Notes under the pieces: generated by a model | The model's database searches: none | What the model was told of the DNA's origin: nothing | Seen by the model: only the letters and a program-made list of their open reading frames with translations | Program-made: the position numbers and the translations under genes | Shown here: positions 16,892 through 25,220 of the stretch, one piece after another | Position numbering within the stretch: the first letter of the stretch is position 1 | Layout of the letters: each line of letters begins with the position of its first letter | Assembly (NCBI RefSeq): GCF_024609765.1 | Contig: NZ_JANFDG010000012.1 | Location: forward strand, 78,885-142,884 | Direction: 5' to 3' | Length of the DNA stretch: 64,000 nt | Source: Shinella pollutisoli | GTDB taxonomy: Bacteria; Pseudomonadota; Alphaproteobacteria; Rhizobiales; Rhizobiaceae

Positions 16892-17346
16892 CTTTACGAT
16901 CGGGAATCCGGGCGGCGCTCGTGGCGGGCGCACTCCTTTCGGCAGGTGCCGCGCCCGCGGGCGCGACCGAGCCCGTCCAGCTCATCACGGCGGAGGAGGC
17001 CCGACTGCCGCCCTCCGAATCGGACGACACCGTCCGCAACATCACGCGCGGCCCGGGGATCGACGCCGTGTCGCCGTCCGCCGTCGGCGTGACGGGCACC
17101 TTCCGCTTCGCGGTGAAGTTCAAGCCGCGCAACGGCGTCGAGATCGATCCCGAGGCCGTGCGCGTCACCTATCTGCGCGAGCCGCACATCGACCTCACGG
17201 CGCGGCTCAGGGAATTCATATCCGCAGACGGCATCGAGGCGCCGGCCGTCGTCGTGCCGCCGGGAGAGCACGCCATCGCGATCGAGGCGGTCGACGTGGA
17301 AGGGCGCACCGGGCGCGGCCAGGTGATCCTGACGGTGAACCCCTAG
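16888..17346 (+). CDS. secreted hypothetical protein
   Basis: A 152-residue protein with a clear Sec signal peptide (cleavage near 'PAGATEP'). The mature part is beta-rich and ends 'RGQVILTVNP', suggesting an Ig-like sandwich. It is translationally coupled by ATGA to the zinc-ribbon membrane protein, so the two probably act together at the inner membrane and periplasm. No family is recognised. The convergent neighbour is an exported caspase-like protein. Confidence 0.7.
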   Translation: MTLRSGIRAALVAGALLSAGAAPAGATEPVQLITAEEARLPPSESDDTVRNITRGPGIDAVSPSAVGVTGTFRFAVKFKPRNGVEIDPEAVRVTYLREPHIDLTARLREFISADGIEAPAVVVPPGEHAIAIEAVDVEGRTGRGQVILTVNP

Positions 17347-17401
17347 GATAGGCGACGCCCGGCGCAGGCCGCCGCGCACCCTGCCGGAATGGCCGGGGCC
17401 G

Positions 17402-19300
17402 CTAGTCCTGCGCTTCGCCGGGCAGGATGCGGACGGCGGACGCGTCGCCGTAGGCGGCGGGCACCTGCTTGCCGTCGGTCAGGTCCGAAACGCGCGCGGC
17501 CGTCTCCCGCACCACCTCGTCGAGCGTCAGGCCCGGCGTCGACAGCGTCTGGAGCAGGGCGATCACGAAGGGGCTGTCCAGCCCGGTGCCGTCGGCCGCG
17601 GTCTTTCCGGGCTGGGTGGAATGGAGGACGACATTGTTCAGCGGCGGCACGGGCGACACGGCAAGGCCCATGTGCATCCTCTCCGGCACCGGATCCTGCG
17701 ACGGGCGGGCGAGGCCGCGCGAGGCGGCGACCGCCTTCGCCTCGACGAACGGATCGTCCCGGCAGGCGTCGACGATGACGAGCGCACCGCGGCGCGCCTC
17801 GCTCGCCGCCGCCGTCAGGTCCTGCAGCGCGAGCGCCGTTGTTTGCAGTTCCGTCTCGTTTTCCAGCGCGGCGTCGACGGGAACGAGATAGTTGACGCCA
17901 CCCGTCTCGACGCCGTGGCCGGCATAGAACACGATCACGATGTCGGCCTCGCGCGCCCGCCCGGCGATATAGGCGGGCAGGTCGATCAGGTTCCTGCGGT
18001 CGACGTCCTCGGCGATCTCCACTTCGTCGAAGCCCATGTCGGCCAGCCGGTTGGCGATCACGGTGGCGTCGCGCCGGGCGTTGGGCAGGCTCGGCAACTC
18101 GGTGTAGTTGCCCGAGCCGATGACGAAGGCGAGGCGCTTCAACCCGTCGGGCGACGGGTTTTCGGGCACGATACCGAATTCGAAGCCGGGCAGGAACTCC
18201 CCGGCGCGCCGCTGCAGGGCGGGCTGCGTCAAGCGCTTGAGCCGCCAGGCGGCGTCGTTGCGCTCCAGGAGGTTCGGGGTCGAGCGGGTGCCGTCGAGAA
18301 TCTGCTCGTAGATGCCGATCGCCTTTTCCGTCTCCCCGCGCGCCTCGGCCGACCGTCCGAGCCCGAGCCGCCAGCGCCAGTCGCCGGGCGAGAGCTTCGC
18401 CGCCTCGTTGAAGAGGGTCTCGGCGGTATCGGGGTCCTTGAGGCTGTCGAGCGCGAGGTCGCCGGCGCGGATCAGCAGGTCGATGTTCATCGCGCCCGCG
18501 TCCTCGGCCGACATGTCGCCGGTCTCGCGCGTCGCCGCCAGCATGTCGTCGAACGCGGCCCTGAGATCGCCCGTCCGCATCTCGACTTCCGATTTCTGGA
18601 TCAGCGCGAAGCGCCGGAAGGGCGAACCGAGGGCGATCGCCGCCGCCAGGTCCTCGCGCGCCTTCGCCAGGTGCCCCACCCGTCGCAGCAGGAGCGCGCG
18701 GGCGGTCAGCGCCGGGCCGGACTTCGGGTCGATCTCGAGGGCGCGATTGAGGTCCGCGAAGGCCGCGCCGGTATCGCCCCGGCGCTCGGCCTCCAGCGCC
18801 CGCTGCACGAAGGGCGTCGCGTCCGCGGGCGCGTCGCGCATCGCCGCCTCGATGTCGCCGGCGACGTCGTCCGGCTGCCCGACGGTCTGGTTTATCGTGA
18901 CGCGCAGCGCAAGCGCCTCGCCCTTCAGGGGCCCTTCCAGCCCGATCGCTGTCTCGACGTCGGCAAGGGCCGCAGCCACGTCCTCCCGCGTCGGAAGCGT
19001 ATATTCCGGCATCGAGCCGTCGGCGTTGAGATCCATGGCCATGCCCGCCTGCATCACCTGCAGAAAGCGCATGAGGCCGCGGAAGAACGCGGCCTTCTGC
19101 CGGTCCGGCTCGCTCGCGCTTCCCTCCAGCACGCGCGTGCAGGCGGCCTCCGCGCCGGCCAGCTGCTCCGCCGGCAGCATCGCCGTCTTGACGCGCTCGT
19201 CGGCGCAGACGGCCAGATCCGATGCCGTATCGGCACGCGCCACGGCAACGGCCTGGATCGCGCAAAGCAAAACGGCACCGCAGATTGTCCCGAGACGCAT
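17402..19300 (-). CDS. exported caspase-family (peptidase C14) protein with TPR region
   Basis: A 632-residue protein with a Sec signal peptide ('LGTICGAVLLCAIQAVAVARAD'). The helical middle is TPR-like (for example 'AFADLNRALEIDPKSGPALTARALLL'). The C-terminal caspase p20-like domain starts at 'RLAFVIGSGNYTELPSLPNARRDA'. The catalytic dyad is intact: His in 'VFYAGHGVE' and Cys in 'LVIVDACRDDPF'. The ATG at 19300 places the signal at the N-terminus; the longer reading to 19381 spoils it. Bacterial caspase homologues are often exported and their targets are mostly unknown. A single gene, convergent with the zinc-ribbon pair. Confidence 0.88.
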   Translation of the reverse strand: MRLGTICGAVLLCAIQAVAVARADTASDLAVCADERVKTAMLPAEQLAGAEAACTRVLEGSASEPDRQKAAFFRGLMRFLQVMQAGMAMDLNADGSMPEYTLPTREDVAAALADVETAIGLEGPLKGEALALRVTINQTVGQPDDVAGDIEAAMRDAPADATPFVQRALEAERRGDTGAAFADLNRALEIDPKSGPALTARALLLRRVGHLAKAREDLAAAIALGSPFRRFALIQKSEVEMRTGDLRAAFDDMLAATRETGDMSAEDAGAMNIDLLIRAGDLALDSLKDPDTAETLFNEAAKLSPGDWRWRLGLGRSAEARGETEKAIGIYEQILDGTRSTPNLLERNDAAWRLKRLTQPALQRRAGEFLPGFEFGIVPENPSPDGLKRLAFVIGSGNYTELPSLPNARRDATVIANRLADMGFDEVEIAEDVDRRNLIDLPAYIAGRAREADIVIVFYAGHGVETGGVNYLVPVDAALENETELQTTALALQDLTAAASEARRGALVIVDACRDDPFVEAKAVAASRGLARPSQDPVPERMHMGLAVSPVPPLNNVVLHSTQPGKTAADGTGLDSPFVIALLQTLSTPGLTLDEVVRETAARVSDLTDGKQVPAAYGDASAVRILPGEAQD

Positions 19301-19404
19301 TGGCCACCCCCAAGGTTGAAGGAAGGATAGGCGGCTGCGTGACGCTGTCAATGACGGCGCCGTGGGCGAACACCGGGGCACATGCGAGAATAAACGGTTG
19401 CAGC

Positions 19405-19434
19405 GCCGCCGGACGATGCATAAGCTCCGGCGGC
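19405..19434 (+). promoter_or_regulatory. hairpin in the cold-shock gene leader
   Basis: GCCGCCGGA and TCCGGCGGC form a perfect 9-bp stem with a 12-base loop, ending 32 bases before the csp start codon. Cold-shock mRNAs often carry structured 5' leaders that control translation with temperature. A role here is inferred. Confidence 0.35.
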
Positions 19435-19466
19435 GGCCAGGACGCCGCTCAGATCACGAGGATGAC

Positions 19467-19670
19467 ATGGCAACCGGAACCGTTAAGTTTTTCAATCAGG
19501 ACAAGGGCTTTGGCTTCATAACCCCCGACAATGGCGGACCGGACGTGTTCGTCCATGTGTCGGCAGTGCAGGCCGGGGAACCGCTGCGCGACGGGACGAA
19601 GGTCAGCTATGACATCGGCCAGGACCGCAAGACCGGGAAGTCGAAGGCGGAAAACGTCCGCTCGCTCTGA
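19467..19670 (+). CDS. cold-shock protein (CspA family)
   Basis: A 67-residue single OB-fold protein with both RNA-binding motifs: RNP1 'GFGFITP' (KGFGFI) and RNP2 'VFVHVSAV'. It acts as a nucleic-acid chaperone at low temperature or in stationary phase. The ATG at 19467 is preceded by CGAGGATGAC. The longer frame from 19362 is leader sequence. The length is normal for alphaproteobacterial CspA. Confidence 0.95.
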   Translation: MATGTVKFFNQDKGFGFITPDNGGPDVFVHVSAVQAGEPLRDGTKVSYDIGQDRKTGKSKAENVRSL

Positions 19671-19751
19671 CCGCGCTTCGGGGGCGGCAAGCCCGCAGAC
19701 CCTTGTCGCCCTCCTTCCCATCACAGCATTCCCACGACCGCGAAAACAGAC

Positions 19752-20960
19752 ATGACGCTCGCCGTACCCGCCGCCGCGCGCTCCAGGACCCATCTTGCCG
19801 TGCTGGTGGTCCTCGGTCTCACGCATCTCCTCAACGATCTGATGCAGTCGCTGATCCCGGCGGCCTATCCGATCCTGAAGGACGCCTACGCTCTCGATTT
19901 CGTGCAGATCGGCATGATCACGATGACCTTCCAGATCGCCGGGTCGCTGCTGCAGCCGGCGATCGGCATGGTGACGGACAAGCATCCCGCGCCCTATTCG
20001 CCGGTGGTGGGGATGATGTTCACGCTCTCGGGCCTGGTCAGCCTCGCCTTCGCGCACAGCTATGCGGTGATCCTCGTCTCGGTCGGCCTGATCGGCATCG
20101 GGTCGTCGATCTTCCATCCCGAAGCGACGCGCATGGCGCGTTATGCGGCCGGCGGGCGGCAGGGACTGGCGCAGGGGCTCTTCCAGGTCGGCGGCCAGGC
20201 CGGAGGCGCGCTCGGCCCGGTCTTCGCGGCGCTGATCATCGTGCCCTGGGGCCAGCCGAGCCTTGCCTGGTTCGCGGTCCTCGCCCTGATGGCCATGGCG
20301 CTCCTGGTGTGGATCGGCAGCAAGCAGCGCCAGATCAGCGCCGAGTTCGCGGCGATGCGGGCGAACGGCAGGAAGACGGGCGGCGCGGCGAGCCACGCGC
20401 CGGCGACGATCGCCGTCGGGCTGGTGGTCCTGACGCTGCTAATGTTCACCAAGAACGCCTACGGCGAAAGCTTCCGGTCGTTCTACACCTTCTATCTCAT
20501 GGAGAAGTTCGGCCTCTCCATCCCTTCCGCGCAGATGATGCTGTTCATCTTCCTGCTGGCCTCCGCCGCGGGAGCGCTTCTCGGCGGCATCGTCGGCGAT
20601 CGGATCGGGCGTTACCGGATCATCTGGATCTCCGTCCTGGGGCCGCTTCCCCTGACGCTGATCCTGCCGCATGTCGATCTCTTCTGGACCGGCGTGCTGA
20701 CGGTGCTGATCAACCTGATCATGGCGAGCGCCTTCGCCTCGATCCTGATCTACGCGATGGAGCTCTTGCCCCACCGCGTCGGGCTGATCGGCGGGCTGTT
20801 CTACGGCCTGAACTTCGGGCTCGGCGGCATCGCGGCGGCCCTTCTCGGGGTGCTTGCCGACAGCTACGGCGTCGAGACGGTCTACTCCATCTGCTCGTTC
20901 CTGCCGCTCGCGGGCCTTCTCGCCTGGTTCCTGCCGAAGATCGAGGAAACCGGCACGTAG
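19752..20960 (+). CDS. fsr: MFS transporter, fosmidomycin-resistance (Fsr) type
   Basis: A 402-residue protein with about 12 membrane helices. The sequences 'LTHLLNDLMQSLIPAAYPILK', 'GIGSSIFHPEATRMARYAAGGRQG' and 'LFQVGGQAGGALGP' match the Fsr family of drug exporters. It has no visible operon partner. A long non-coding region follows it. Confidence 0.9.
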   Translation: MTLAVPAAARSRTHLAVLVVLGLTHLLNDLMQSLIPAAYPILKDAYALDFVQIGMITMTFQIAGSLLQPAIGMVTDKHPAPYSPVVGMMFTLSGLVSLAFAHSYAVILVSVGLIGIGSSIFHPEATRMARYAAGGRQGLAQGLFQVGGQAGGALGPVFAALIIVPWGQPSLAWFAVLALMAMALLVWIGSKQRQISAEFAAMRANGRKTGGAASHAPATIAVGLVVLTLLMFTKNAYGESFRSFYTFYLMEKFGLSIPSAQMMLFIFLLASAAGALLGGIVGDRIGRYRIIWISVLGPLPLTLILPHVDLFWTGVLTVLINLIMASAFASILIYAMELLPHRVGLIGGLFYGLNFGLGGIAAALLGVLADSYGVETVYSICSFLPLAGLLAWFLPKIEETGT

Positions 20961-21477
20961 GCCATATCCGCCCGCCTGCGGGCCGCACCCCTCCTGCGAA
21001 ACCGCGCCAGGACCCTCCGCAAAGCACTGCCGGGGGTGGCTTCGTCCGCGCGCGGCGACGGGAAAGCCCTGCTCATTGACCCGCGTCAAACCCCGGTCCG
21101 CCGATGAGTGCATAATCGCACTGTCGACGCCGGTACGCAGACATTGAAGGCAATCGTCGAGACCGCCGCCGCCCGGGTTCGGGGCGGCAGCGGCCAGGTC
21201 CGACAAACGATTACGGAGGATTTTCGGCTTTGGCGGCGGTCACGCGGTGACCGGCGCAGGGGCGAGGCATGCCCGCGCGCGGGGCGGAATCCCGCCCAGC
21301 GTCACCCCCGCGTCGGCATATCTGCAACCGCATGCAACTTGCCATTCAAAGAAAATGCCGTATGGGTGGACACCAGCGTCAAGTGAGGTGATTTTCCAAT
21401 CATTTCAAACACTTTGCTGCGAAAACAACACATCTTAGGACAGCAGAATCCACAGGTAGGGACAGGGAGGACGTCGC
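20961..21477. other. 517-base region without an annotated gene
   Basis: It holds an FNR/FixK-type box with a matching -10 element (listed separately) that points right, then about 350 bases with no convincing open frame, then an AT-rich stretch (21340-21450) that probably contains the promoter of the AraC gene. A small RNA or a decayed gene behind the FNR-type promoter is possible. Confidence 0.5.
21076..21116 (+). promoter_or_regulatory. candidate FNR/FixK class II promoter
   Basis: TTGA-CCCGCG-TCAA at 21076-21089 matches the TTGA-N6-TCAA anaerobox. CATAAT at 21111-21116 is centred 31 bases from the middle of the box, which is the spacing of class II FNR-dependent promoters. The predicted transcript would start near 21124. 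Confidence 0.45.
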
Positions 21478-22635
21478 TTGCTAAAGGAGGTTGGAGGTGG
21501 TGAGCGTTATATCAGAAGCGCGGCTCTGCACGGTTTCGCGGAAACGGTGAGCCTTGCCGGATGGGATGCCGAAGCGTTCCTGGACGAGGCGGGGATTCCG
21601 GCGAATGTCCTGCACGGCGAGGAGACGCTGGTCTCCTGGCAGAAGCTCGGGCACCTGCTGGAGATCGCCGCGAGAGACTGCGAGAATCCGGCCTTCGGGC
21701 TGGAATGGGCGGTCCGCATGCCGCCGCCCTACGCGGGCGCCGGGCCGATCTCCCTGCTCGCGGGCCAGTCGAAAACGGTCGGCGGGTGGCTGGAAAGGAC
21801 GATGCGCTACTGGCGGTTCCACACCAACGCCTTCAGCCTGCAGCTCGTCGAGGTCCCGCCGCCGCAGACGAAGCCGGCCGGCCGCGCTTCCCGCCGGGCG
21901 GTCGCCCTCCGGTTCGACAACCGCTACATCATGCGCCCCGGGCGGCAGCTGATGGAGTATATGCTGGGCGGCGCCCGCGCGATCATGGCGGGAATGGCCG
22001 ACATAGACGACGGGATGTTCCTCGCCGTCCGCTTCCCGCACCTCGCGCCCATCGACCTCGATCCCTACCGCAAGGCGTTCCGCTGCCGGCTGGAGTTCAG
22101 CGCCGACCATTACGAGCTGGTCTTCGACCGCGCGGTGCTGGACCTGCCGCTCGCCGTCACCTCCACCGTGCTCTCCTCCTATTTCGGCGCGTTCCTGGAA
22201 TACCAGATGCAGCGCCGGGAGCAGTACGACCAGACCATAACCGCGACCGTCAAGCTCGCCGTCGCCAGCCTGATGGGGACGGGGCTGTGCACCCTGGAAT
22301 TCATCGCGGAAGCCATGGATATCAGCGCGAAGAAGCTGCAGCGGCTGCTCGCCCAGGAGGACACGTCCTTCTCCGAGGTGTGCAACATCGTGCGCCGCGA
22401 CACGGCCTATCGCATGATCGCCGAGACCGACGCGCCGCTCGGAAGCGTGGCCGGCCTGCTCGACTATGCCTCGATCGTCCCGTTCTCCTACGCGTTCCGC
22501 CGCTGGAGCGGCTTCGCGCCGACCGCGTTCCGCAAGCAGGCCCGCCTGATCGAGGCGTCGCAGGCCTCGCTGCCGCGGGACTGGTGGCGCAGGATCTCGC
22601 CGCCCGTGGAACGCAAGCGCCAGCGTCGTCGCTAA
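21478..22635 (+). CDS. AraC-family transcriptional regulator
   Basis: A 385-residue regulator with an N-terminal arabinose-binding-like domain of the PF12625 type and a C-terminal AraC helix-turn-helix pair ('IAEAMDISAKKLQRLLAQEDTSF' and 'GSVAGLLDYASIVPFSYAFRRWSGFAPTAFR'). The start is a TTG at 21478 behind a GGGAGGA ribosome-binding site; no better ATG exists upstream of the conserved part. It lies directly upstream of a chemoreceptor gene, with paired direct repeats in between that could be its operator. The ligand is unknown. Confidence 0.87.
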   Translation: MLKEVGGGERYIRSAALHGFAETVSLAGWDAEAFLDEAGIPANVLHGEETLVSWQKLGHLLEIAARDCENPAFGLEWAVRMPPPYAGAGPISLLAGQSKTVGGWLERTMRYWRFHTNAFSLQLVEVPPPQTKPAGRASRRAVALRFDNRYIMRPGRQLMEYMLGGARAIMAGMADIDDGMFLAVRFPHLAPIDLDPYRKAFRCRLEFSADHYELVFDRAVLDLPLAVTSTVLSSYFGAFLEYQMQRREQYDQTITATVKLAVASLMGTGLCTLEFIAEAMDISAKKLQRLLAQEDTSFSEVCNIVRRDTAYRMIAETDAPLGSVAGLLDYASIVPFSYAFRRWSGFAPTAFRKQARLIEASQASLPRDWWRRISPPVERKRQRRR

Positions 22636-22662
22636 GGACAGCCAAGTATATCGCTAAGGACA
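22630..22662 (+). repeat. tandem 11-bp direct repeats, possible AraC operator
   Basis: CGCTAAGGACA occurs at 22630-22640 and again at 22652-22662. The 22-bp period equals two helical turns, the geometry used by AraC-type proteins on tandem half-sites. The first copy overlaps the last codons of the AraC gene, and the pair lies before the chemoreceptor gene. Confidence 0.4.
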
Positions 22663-22778
22663 CAACTCTAAAACTTGAAGGAATTCATTAACATCTCGGT
22701 CGCGTAATCGTCTTCATAAGAGGAACAGCTACGCCTTGCGACAGATTCGGGATCGGCAAGGGCTTTGGGGGACATTCC

Positions 22779-25172
22779 ATGAAGACTTCAAGCGTGGACA
22801 ACGCGTTCATCACGCACGCCCATAATAAACATGCAAGGGCATCCGGAAGACAGATAAGCCTCAAGGCGTCACTGCTTATCATACTTTCCCTGTTTGTTGC
22901 CGGTCTGCTTCTGGTGGCCTCGATAAACCTGCGCTCGGCCTGGACGTCGACGGCGGCCGCAGGGGCGATGCGCTCCAACAACGACATCGGCGACCTGTTC
23001 CTCGAAAGCGCCGGGGCGCTCGCGGCCGAGCGGGGCTTCACCAACGGGCCGCTCAACGCCGCGGCCCCTGCCGACGCCCAGGTCGCCGCGCAGATCGCGA
23101 CGCTTCGCCAGCGGGCCGACGCGGCGATCCTGCGCGCGATGGAGGCGATCGCCGCCGGTGCCGATTTCACCGGCCGCGACAAGCTCCTCGCGCGGGTTCA
23201 GGCGGACCATTCCCGGCTGCTCGCGCTCCGCCAGGACGTCGACCGCCAGATGGCCCTGCGGGGGCCGGAACGGGACCGCGAGATCGTCAGGAGCTGGGTG
23301 CCGACAGCGACGATGCTCATCATGTCGTCGCAGGAGCTGCGGATCGCCGCGCAGATCGTGCCGGCGAACGCGCTCGCCCGCTCGCAGCTGATGCTCGACC
23401 TGAAGCAGGCCATGTGGGTGATGAGCGAATATGCCGGGCGCGAACGGGCCGCGATCGCCGCGATCATCGCCCGCAGCGGCGCGATCGAGGCCGCGGACCT
23501 GACCGCGCTTGCCGAATACCGCGGGCGGCTGGAGCAGTCCTGGGGACTGGTCGAATCCTATGCCGGCCGCGACTTCGCCAACAAGGGCATCCTGACCGCC
23601 ATCGCCGCCGCACGCGCCGAATTCTTCGGCAGCTACGAGCAGGTGCGCAAGGACGTCTACGCCGCCGGCACGGCCGGCGCGGGCTATTCCATGAGCAGCG
23701 AGGAATGGATCGCGGCCGCCACGCGCGGCATCGACAGCCTGCTTGCGCTGTCCGACAGCGTCAGCACGGCGGCGCACGCCTATATCGGCACGGTCGAGGA
23801 CGACGGCCGCTTCGGCGTCGCCGTCAGCATCGGGGTGCTGGTCGCGGCGATCGCGCTCGGCGCCTTCTCCTTCTTCATCGTCATCACCCGGATCACCCGG
23901 CCGATCGAGCGGCTGACCGGCACGATGGCGCGGCTGGCGGCCGGCGATCTCGATGCGCCGCTGCCGCCTGCCCGCCGCCGCGACGAGATCGGCCGGATGA
24001 TCGCGGCGGTCGCCGTGTTCCGCGACGCCGGGCTGGAGAACCGCCGCCTGGAGGCCGAGGCCGAGGACGGCCGCAACCGCTCCGAGGACGAGCGCCGCGA
24101 GCGCGAGCAGCAGAAGGCGCTGGAAGCGCAGCAGCTGCAGCATGCCATCGAATCGATCGGCACCGGCCTCGTGCGGCTCGCCGAGGGCGACGTCGCCCAG
24201 CGCATCACCACGCCCTTCGCCGGCGAGCTCGACAAGCTGCGGACGGATTTCAACGGTTCCGTCGCCAAGCTCGAGCAGGCACTGATCTCGGTCGGCGAGA
24301 GCGCACGCGCCATCCATTCCGGCTCGCAGGAGATCAGCGCGGCGACCAACGACCTGGCGCAGCGCACGGAGCGGCAGGCAGCCTCCGTCGAGGAGACGGC
24401 CGCCGCCGTCGAAGAGATGACCGCCAACCTGCGCGAATCGAGCAAGCGGGCAAGCGAGGCGGGCACCCTGTCGAGCAAGGCGCGCGAGCACGCCGAGATG
24501 TCCGGCGCAGTGGTCGACCGGGCGGTCGCCGCCATGGACAGGATCTCCGCCTCCTCGCGCGAGATCGGCAGCATCATCGCGCTCATCGACGAGATCGCCT
24601 TCCAGACCAACCTGCTCGCGCTCAATGCGGGCGTGGAGGCGGCCCGCGCCGGCGAGGCCGGCAAGGGCTTCGCCGTCGTCGCCCAGGAGGTGCGCGAGCT
24701 CGCCCAGCGCTCGGCGACCGCCGCCAAGGAGATCAAGACCCTGGTCACCAGCTCGGCCGGGCAGATCGAGGCCGGCGTCGCCCTCGTCGGCGAGACCGGC
24801 GAGGCGCTGAAGGCGATCGTCGCCGAGGTCTTGGAGGTCAACCGCCACGTCGCGGCGATCGTCGAGGCGGCGCGCGAGCAGTCCGTCGGGCTGGAGGAGA
24901 TCAACAGCGCCGTCTCCGAGATGGAGCAGAACGCGCAGCACAATGCCGCCATGGTCGAGGAATCCTCCGCCGCCGCCCACAACCTCACCAGCGAGGCCGC
25001 CGGGCTCAACAGGATGCTGGCCCAGTTCCGGCTGGGCGAAGGCGGCGCGCCCACGGCCTCCGCGCCGGCGAAGGAGGTGCAGTCCCCCGCCCGCGCCCTG
25101 ATGCGCAGGATCGGCAGCAGCTTTGCCGGCGGCGGCGCGGCGGCAGTGAAGGACGAGTGGGAGGAATTCTGA
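22779..25172 (+). CDS. methyl-accepting chemotaxis protein
   Basis: A 797-residue transmembrane chemoreceptor. TM1 is at residues about 30-50 ('[18 protein letters not shown]'). A long, all-helical periplasmic sensor follows, then TM2 near residues 348-368. A HAMP domain ('[23 protein letters not shown]') precedes the signalling domain with the conserved tip '[22 protein letters not shown]'. The protein ends in EWEEF, which fits the x-W-x-x-F pentapeptide that tethers CheR and CheB. A GGGGGA RBS lies upstream. It may form a unit with the GGDEF-EAL gene 48 bases downstream. The sensor resembles nitrate-sensing-type helical bundles, but the ligand is not known. Confidence 0.93.
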   Translation: MKTSSVDNAFITHAHNKHARASGRQISLKASLLIILSLFVAGLLLVASINLRSAWTSTAAAGAMRSNNDIGDLFLESAGALAAERGFTNGPLNAAAPADAQVAAQIATLRQRADAAILRAMEAIAAGADFTGRDKLLARVQADHSRLLALRQDVDRQMALRGPERDREIVRSWVPTATMLIMSSQELRIAAQIVPANALARSQLMLDLKQAMWVMSEYAGRERAAIAAIIARSGAIEAADLTALAEYRGRLEQSWGLVESYAGRDFANKGILTAIAAARAEFFGSYEQVRKDVYAAGTAGAGYSMSSEEWIAAATRGIDSLLALSDSVSTAAHAYIGTVEDDGRFGVAVSIGVLVAAIALGAFSFFIVITRITRPIERLTGTMARLAAGDLDAPLPPARRRDEIGRMIAAVAVFRDAGLENRRLEAEAEDGRNRSEDERREREQQKALEAQQLQHAIESIGTGLVRLAEGDVAQRITTPFAGELDKLRTDFNGSVAKLEQALISVGESARAIHSGSQEISAATNDLAQRTERQAASVEETAAAVEEMTANLRESSKRASEAGTLSSKAREHAEMSGAVVDRAVAAMDRISASSREIGSIIALIDEIAFQTNLLALNAGVEAARAGEAGKGFAVVAQEVRELAQRSATAAKEIKTLVTSSAGQIEAGVALVGETGEALKAIVAEVLEVNRHVAAIVEAAREQSVGLEEINSAVSEMEQNAQHNAAMVEESSAAAHNLTSEAAGLNRMLAQFRLGEGGAPTASAPAKEVQSPARALMRRIGSSFAGGGAAAVKDEWEEF

Positions 25173-25220
25173 CGCACGGCCCCGGCCATTCCTCACCGCT
25201 GCTTCAGACAGGAGACAGAA

